DNA of 64,000 nt from Streptomyces griseoruber (GTDB lineage Bacteria > Actinomycetota > Actinomycetes > Streptomycetales > Streptomycetaceae): assembly GCF_001514205.1 (NCBI RefSeq), contig NZ_KQ948773.1:72016-136015 (forward strand), written 5' to 3'. Below, piece after piece: positions 60,835 through 64,000 of this stretch (the first letter of the stretch is position 1; every line of letters starts with the position of its first letter). Made by a program: the position numbers and the translations under genes. The notes beneath the pieces were generated by a model. That model made no database searches and was not told where the DNA came from. It saw nothing but the letters and a program-made list of their open reading frames with translations.

Positions 60835-60850
60835 TGTGACTTGAGTCACA
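60835..60850. promoter_or_regulatory. Crp-type binding site upstream of cdgB
   Basis: TGTGACTTGAGTCACA is an exact TGTGA-N6-TCACA palindrome and fits the Streptomyces Crp motif GTG-N6-GNCAC. It lies about 160 bases before the cdgB start. Confidence 0.7.
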
Positions 60851-60864
60851 AGACGCATTAATTG

Positions 60865-60879
60865 TTGACCCTGTGTACC
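60865..60879 (+). promoter_or_regulatory. BldD-like site upstream of cdgB
   Basis: TTGACCCTGTGTACC matches the BldD consensus TnACnC(A/T)GnGTnA in all conserved places but the last. cdgB is a known BldD target in S. coelicolor, which supports it. Confidence 0.5.
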
Positions 60880-61012
60880 GAGTGGGCAGCGCGCTGTGAT
60901 TCAGTGGCGGAGGTGTCACTAGGACATACGCAACGGACTGGAACGACAGAAACGAACGTTACGCCGAAGACAACCCTTGATTCGCTGCGAAGTCTCGGGG
61001 GGAGGGCGAAGC

Positions 61013-62680
61013 ATGGAGACCGAGTCGGAGCCGTACGTCCGTCTTGCGTCCCTGCGACAGCTGCACCAGGCCATGGCCGAGACGAACGCGGCCCGCAGCC
61101 TGGCCGAAACACTGCAGACCGTCGCCGACGGTGTGGTCACCGCGCTGGGCTACGAGCTCGCGTGCGTCAACCTCGTGCGCCCCGACGGGGATCTCGTGGT
61201 GGCCGCCTTCTCCGGGAACCCCGCCGCCGAGGCCCTCATCACCGGCCGGGTCGGCTCCCGTGAGTCCTGGGAACGCCGACTGAACATGGGCGAGACCTGG
61301 GGCGATCTGGTCTTCATACCCCACACCGAGGGCTGGATCCTCGACGACGACGACGTCCCGCAGTGGTACACCGACGGGCCCGCCCCCCGCTTCGAGGACG
61401 AGTGGCACCCCTCCGACCGGCTCTTCGCCCCGATGTACACCCCCGCCCCGCCCGGCGGCGGCACCTGCGGTGAACTCATAGGCGTCCTGTCCGTGGACCG
61501 GCCGCGCAACGGCCGCCGGCCCGGCGCCTGGGGGCGCGAGGCGCTCCAGATGTACGCGTTCCAGGCCGCCATCGCCATTAGCAACGCGCGTCTACGTGCG
61601 AATATGCAGCGGGCACTGGTCCGCCTCGAACGGGAGCAGCAGGCGCTGCGCGCCAGCGAGGAGTCCTTCCGCCAGGCCTTCGAGTACGCCCCCTCCGGCA
61701 TGGCGATAGCCGAGATGGGCGGCGACCAGCACGGGCGGATCCTGCGCACCAACGACGCCCTGTGCCGGCTGCTCGGCCGCCCCGCCTCCGCGATGCGCCG
61801 CTACTCGTTCTCCGACCTCGTCCACCCCGAGGACATAGGCACCCTGCTCCGCACCTCCGCCGAGGGCGGGCGCGCCGAACTCCGCCTCGGCCGCCGGGAC
61901 GGCACCTACGTCTGGGTGTCCCTGCGCAACTCCGTCGTCGCCGACGCCGCCGACGGGCCCCGCTTCCTCCTCACCCATGTCGAGGACATCGAGGAGCGCA
62001 AGCGCCGCGAGCTCCAGCTCGCCCACCGCGCCTCCCACGACTCCCTCACCGGCCTGCCCAACTCGGCCGAACTGCGCTCCCGGCTCTCCGCCCGGATCTG
62101 CCAGCGCCCCCAGTCGACCCACCCCGCCGCCGCCGACGCCATGGACCAGAGCTACGGCCACCCCGCCTTCGACGCCAACGGCCACGGCTTCGACTACCGC
62201 CCCGCCGGTGCCGAGTCCTACGACGGCTACGACCACCACGTCCACACCGCCGCCCCCGAGGACGGCACGCGCGACGACGGCGCCAAGGGGCTCGCGGTCC
62301 TCTTCTGCGACCTCGACGGTTTCAAGTCCATCAACGACCGGTTCGGGCACAACGCGGGCGACGCGGTGCTCATCGAGGTCGCCCGGCGGCTGTCGCGGGC
62401 CGTCCGTGACGGCGACACCGTCGCCCGGCTCGGCGGCGACGAGTTCGTGATCCTCGCCGACGGCCTCGGCCGCGCCGACGCCGCCGACCTCGCCGTACGG
62501 CTGCGCAACGAGATCATCCAGCCGATCCGCGCCGAGGGCCGGGCCGTCCGGGTGGGCGCCAGCTTCGGCATCGGCTGGGCGCACTGCGGGATGACCGCCG
62601 ACGAAGTCCTGAAATCCGCCGACGAGCGCATGTACGTCGAGAAACGATCTCGTCCCAGACAGCACAGACGTGCGGGGTGA
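61013..62680 (+). CDS. cdgB: CdgB, GAF-PAS-GGDEF diguanylate cyclase
   Basis: 555 residues. GAF domain (about 20-190), PAS (about 205-335) and a GGDEF domain with catalytic GGDEF at 474-478 and the inhibitory RxxD site RDGD at 465-468. It makes c-di-GMP, which controls development via BldD and RsiG. Between HDSLTGLPNS and the FCDLDGFKSIND strand is an insertion of about 50 residues rich in His, Tyr, Asp and Gly. ATG 61013 follows GGGGGAGGG. No EAL domain. Confidence 0.93.
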   Translation: METESEPYVRLASLRQLHQAMAETNAARSLAETLQTVADGVVTALGYELACVNLVRPDGDLVVAAFSGNPAAEALITGRVGSRESWERRLNMGETWGDLVFIPHTEGWILDDDDVPQWYTDGPAPRFEDEWHPSDRLFAPMYTPAPPGGGTCGELIGVLSVDRPRNGRRPGAWGREALQMYAFQAAIAISNARLRANMQRALVRLEREQQALRASEESFRQAFEYAPSGMAIAEMGGDQHGRILRTNDALCRLLGRPASAMRRYSFSDLVHPEDIGTLLRTSAEGGRAELRLGRRDGTYVWVSLRNSVVADAADGPRFLLTHVEDIEERKRRELQLAHRASHDSLTGLPNSAELRSRLSARICQRPQSTHPAAADAMDQSYGHPAFDANGHGFDYRPAGAESYDGYDHHVHTAAPEDGTRDDGAKGLAVLFCDLDGFKSINDRFGHNAGDAVLIEVARRLSRAVRDGDTVARLGGDEFVILADGLGRADAADLAVRLRNEIIQPIRAEGRAVRVGASFGIGWAHCGMTADEVLKSADERMYVEKRSRPRQHRRAG

Positions 62681-62823
62681 AACTCCGACGAACCGCCAGG
62701 TCAGCCCCCAGGTCGCCGAGGTGATGCGATCCGGGTCACCCGTTCGGGGCAGCTGGACCGGGTAGGCTCGCCATTCGCACCTTGCAACGCATCAGCCCCG
62801 CACCTGTTGAGGAGTACGAAGGG

Positions 62824-63789
62824 ATGACGCCCGGCAACAACGGCGCGAGTACGCCCGAGGACGACGACCCGTTCGGCTACCTCTACGCCGACGGCCAGGC
62901 CAACGGCGCCCAGCCGCCGTCCGGCGGTGGCTACGGCTACCCCAACTCGGTCAACAGAGTGCGTGCGGTCGGTGAGCGCCAGTACGGACAGCCGCAGCAG
63001 CAGACCGCGCAGTACGGGCAGTACGGCCAGCCCACGGTGCCCCAGCAGGGTGCCTACGGCCAGCCGAACGCGAACTACGCCGCACCCGAGACCTTCCCCG
63101 GCCCGGGCGGCCCGACCGGCCGTCAGCAGCCCGTACCGGGCGGCGGTGGCGGCCGTGGCCGCGGCCCCAACACCAAGGGCCTGCTGATCGGCGCGGTCGC
63201 GGTGGTCGCCGCGGTCGTGATCGGCATCGCGGTGGCCATGGCCAACGGCGACTCCGACACCGGCGACAACAACCAGGCGGGCAACCAGGTCTCCCCCTCG
63301 ACCTCCGCCTCCGCGAGCGCTTCCCCGAGCGAGTCCTCCACCGGCGAGGCCGCGCAGGAACTGCCCACCATCGACGCCAAGGCCCTCAAACTCGACGGCG
63401 GCGCCTCGCTCGCCTCCGACGTCGAGGGCGCGCAGGCGGACGGCGGGATCTACGTCAGCAACCTGAACAACCAGGGCGCCTCGGTGACCTGGACGGTCAA
63501 CGGGATCCCCTCCGACGGCACCTACACGGTCTTCGCGCACTACAGCACCGCCGGTGAGGACCAGTCGATGACGCTCACCATCAACGGCAAGGCCTTCGGC
63601 AGCAAGTTCAACCTGGAGAACTACGCCCACGCCGAGGACGGCGACTTCGCCAAGGGCTGGACGACGACGTACTCGTGGCCCACCCTCACCAAGGGCACGA
63701 ACACGATCAGCCTGTCCTGCGGGAACGGCGACAAGTGCGACATTCTCCTCGACCAGATGTGGCTGAAGAAGGGCCAGGTCAAGAAGTAG
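62824..63789 (+). CDS. membrane-anchored carbohydrate-binding-module protein
   Basis: 321 residues. A cytosolic Gln/Tyr/Gly-rich region (1-115, YGQYGQP motifs), one membrane segment (LLIGAVAVVAAVVIGIAVAM), a Ser-rich spacer and an extracellular beta-sandwich (about 185-321; GGIYVSNLNNQGASVTWTVNG, GTYTVFAHYSTAG) like CBM6/35. Sits between cdgB and a sugar kinase, as in S. coelicolor. Function unknown. Confidence 0.85.
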   Translation: MTPGNNGASTPEDDDPFGYLYADGQANGAQPPSGGGYGYPNSVNRVRAVGERQYGQPQQQTAQYGQYGQPTVPQQGAYGQPNANYAAPETFPGPGGPTGRQQPVPGGGGGRGRGPNTKGLLIGAVAVVAAVVIGIAVAMANGDSDTGDNNQAGNQVSPSTSASASASPSESSTGEAAQELPTIDAKALKLDGGASLASDVEGAQADGGIYVSNLNNQGASVTWTVNGIPSDGTYTVFAHYSTAGEDQSMTLTINGKAFGSKFNLENYAHAEDGDFAKGWTTTYSWPTLTKGTNTISLSCGNGDKCDILLDQMWLKKGQVKK

Positions 63790-63872
63790 CGCCCGGAGCC
63801 ACCCAGCCGGTTCTGCCGGCCCAGGTCGCCGTCTTGGACACCCGCTGTCCGGGGACGGCCGGGCAGGCTGGG

Positions 63873-64000
63873 TCAGGCCGCGGTGGCCTCGGTCGTGACC
63901 GTGATGTGGTCCAGGAGGTCCTCGTAGGCGGGGCGGTCGAAGTCGCCGGCCGTCGGGGCGAGGACGGTCGCCGCGGACAGGGCGACGGCCCGGGCCAGCC
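63873..64000 (-). CDS. C-terminal end of a PfkB-type sugar kinase (partial)
   Basis: The minus strand gives LARAVALSAATVLAPTAGDF then DRPAYEDLLDHITVTTEATAA, the C-terminal helix pattern of PfkB/1-phosphofructokinase-type enzymes. The gene starts beyond the window. Position next to the CBM gene agrees with the sugar kinase of this locus in S. coelicolor (recollection). Confidence 0.65.
   Translation of the reverse strand, partial: LARAVALSAATVLAPTAGDFDRPAYEDLLDHITVTTEATAA

Overview
The window is high-GC DNA with actinobacterial codon use, GTG starts, and genes such as mshA (mycothiol), carD, the phoU/phoRP locus, msiK, rsiG and cdgB. This points to a Streptomyces chromosome core region. From memory, much of the gene order follows Streptomyces coelicolor from about SCO4180 to SCO4283, with extra or missing genes at a few places. 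No intact insertion sequence, CRISPR array or rRNA gene was seen.

Layout. 1-2.5 kb: dtd, the c-di-GMP-responsive anti-sigma factor rsiG, and an Eis-like acetyltransferase. 2.5-10.2 kb: a paralogous cluster of three DevA-type GntR regulators (devE, devA, and a third unnamed one), the HAD hydrolase devB, two small related membrane proteins divergent from the regulators, a 726-residue protein with two aminoglycoside-phosphotransferase-like kinase domains, and a membrane protein whose C-terminal half resembles the regulators' sensory domain. 10.2-15.3 kb: TetR, a HelD-like ATPase, a HAD protein, patatin and a secreted metalloprotease-like protein. 15.4-17.9 kb: an accessory-looking hydrolase and an RlmA-type rRNA methyltransferase preceded by a 9-codon leader ORF and a hairpin. 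18.1-28.6 kb: an XRE/HBHA-like/DUF2516 cluster also found in mycobacteria, a PP2C phosphatase, an NlpC/P60 hydrolase, a methyltransferase, mshA, and AraC/DUF2000/MFS genes.

28.7-31.5 kb: gpmA, then a decayed integration site (integrase fragment and 3' half of tRNA-Gly), a CsbD-like protein and a rhomboid protease. 31.6-35.6 kb: a nickel-binding-type protein, an 8-bp minisatellite, a Cys-rich mini-protein and phoU divergent from phoR-phoP with a PHO box between. The phoP 3' end is partly duplicated. 35.6-46 kb: housekeeping genes carD, ispD, ispF, cysS, rlmB, a DoxX-like protein, a nucleotidyltransferase and msiK. 46.2-47.7 kb: tRNA-Thr followed by element debris and a truncated phosphotransferase. 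47.7-57.4 kb: rhomboid-like and FAD oxidoreductase pair, MFS exporter, pentapeptide protein, M1 peptidase, an operon of JAMM / SnoaL-VOC / GNAT-NUDIX proteins, and TerD. 57.5-64 kb: arfB, a repeat-rich noncoding stretch, a hydrolase, an acetyltransferase, flavin reductase, the diguanylate cyclase cdgB with a perfect Crp-type site upstream, a membrane carbohydrate-binding protein and the end of a sugar kinase.

Themes. c-di-GMP signalling is present at both ends (RsiG senses it, CdgB makes it) and the dev regulators also control development. Several genes appear to be leaderless, with a TANNNT -10 box 6-7 bases before the start codon. The best candidates for something undescribed are the expanded dev cluster, the leader-ORF/hairpin before the rRNA methyltransferase, and the in-frame duplication of the phoP C-terminus.
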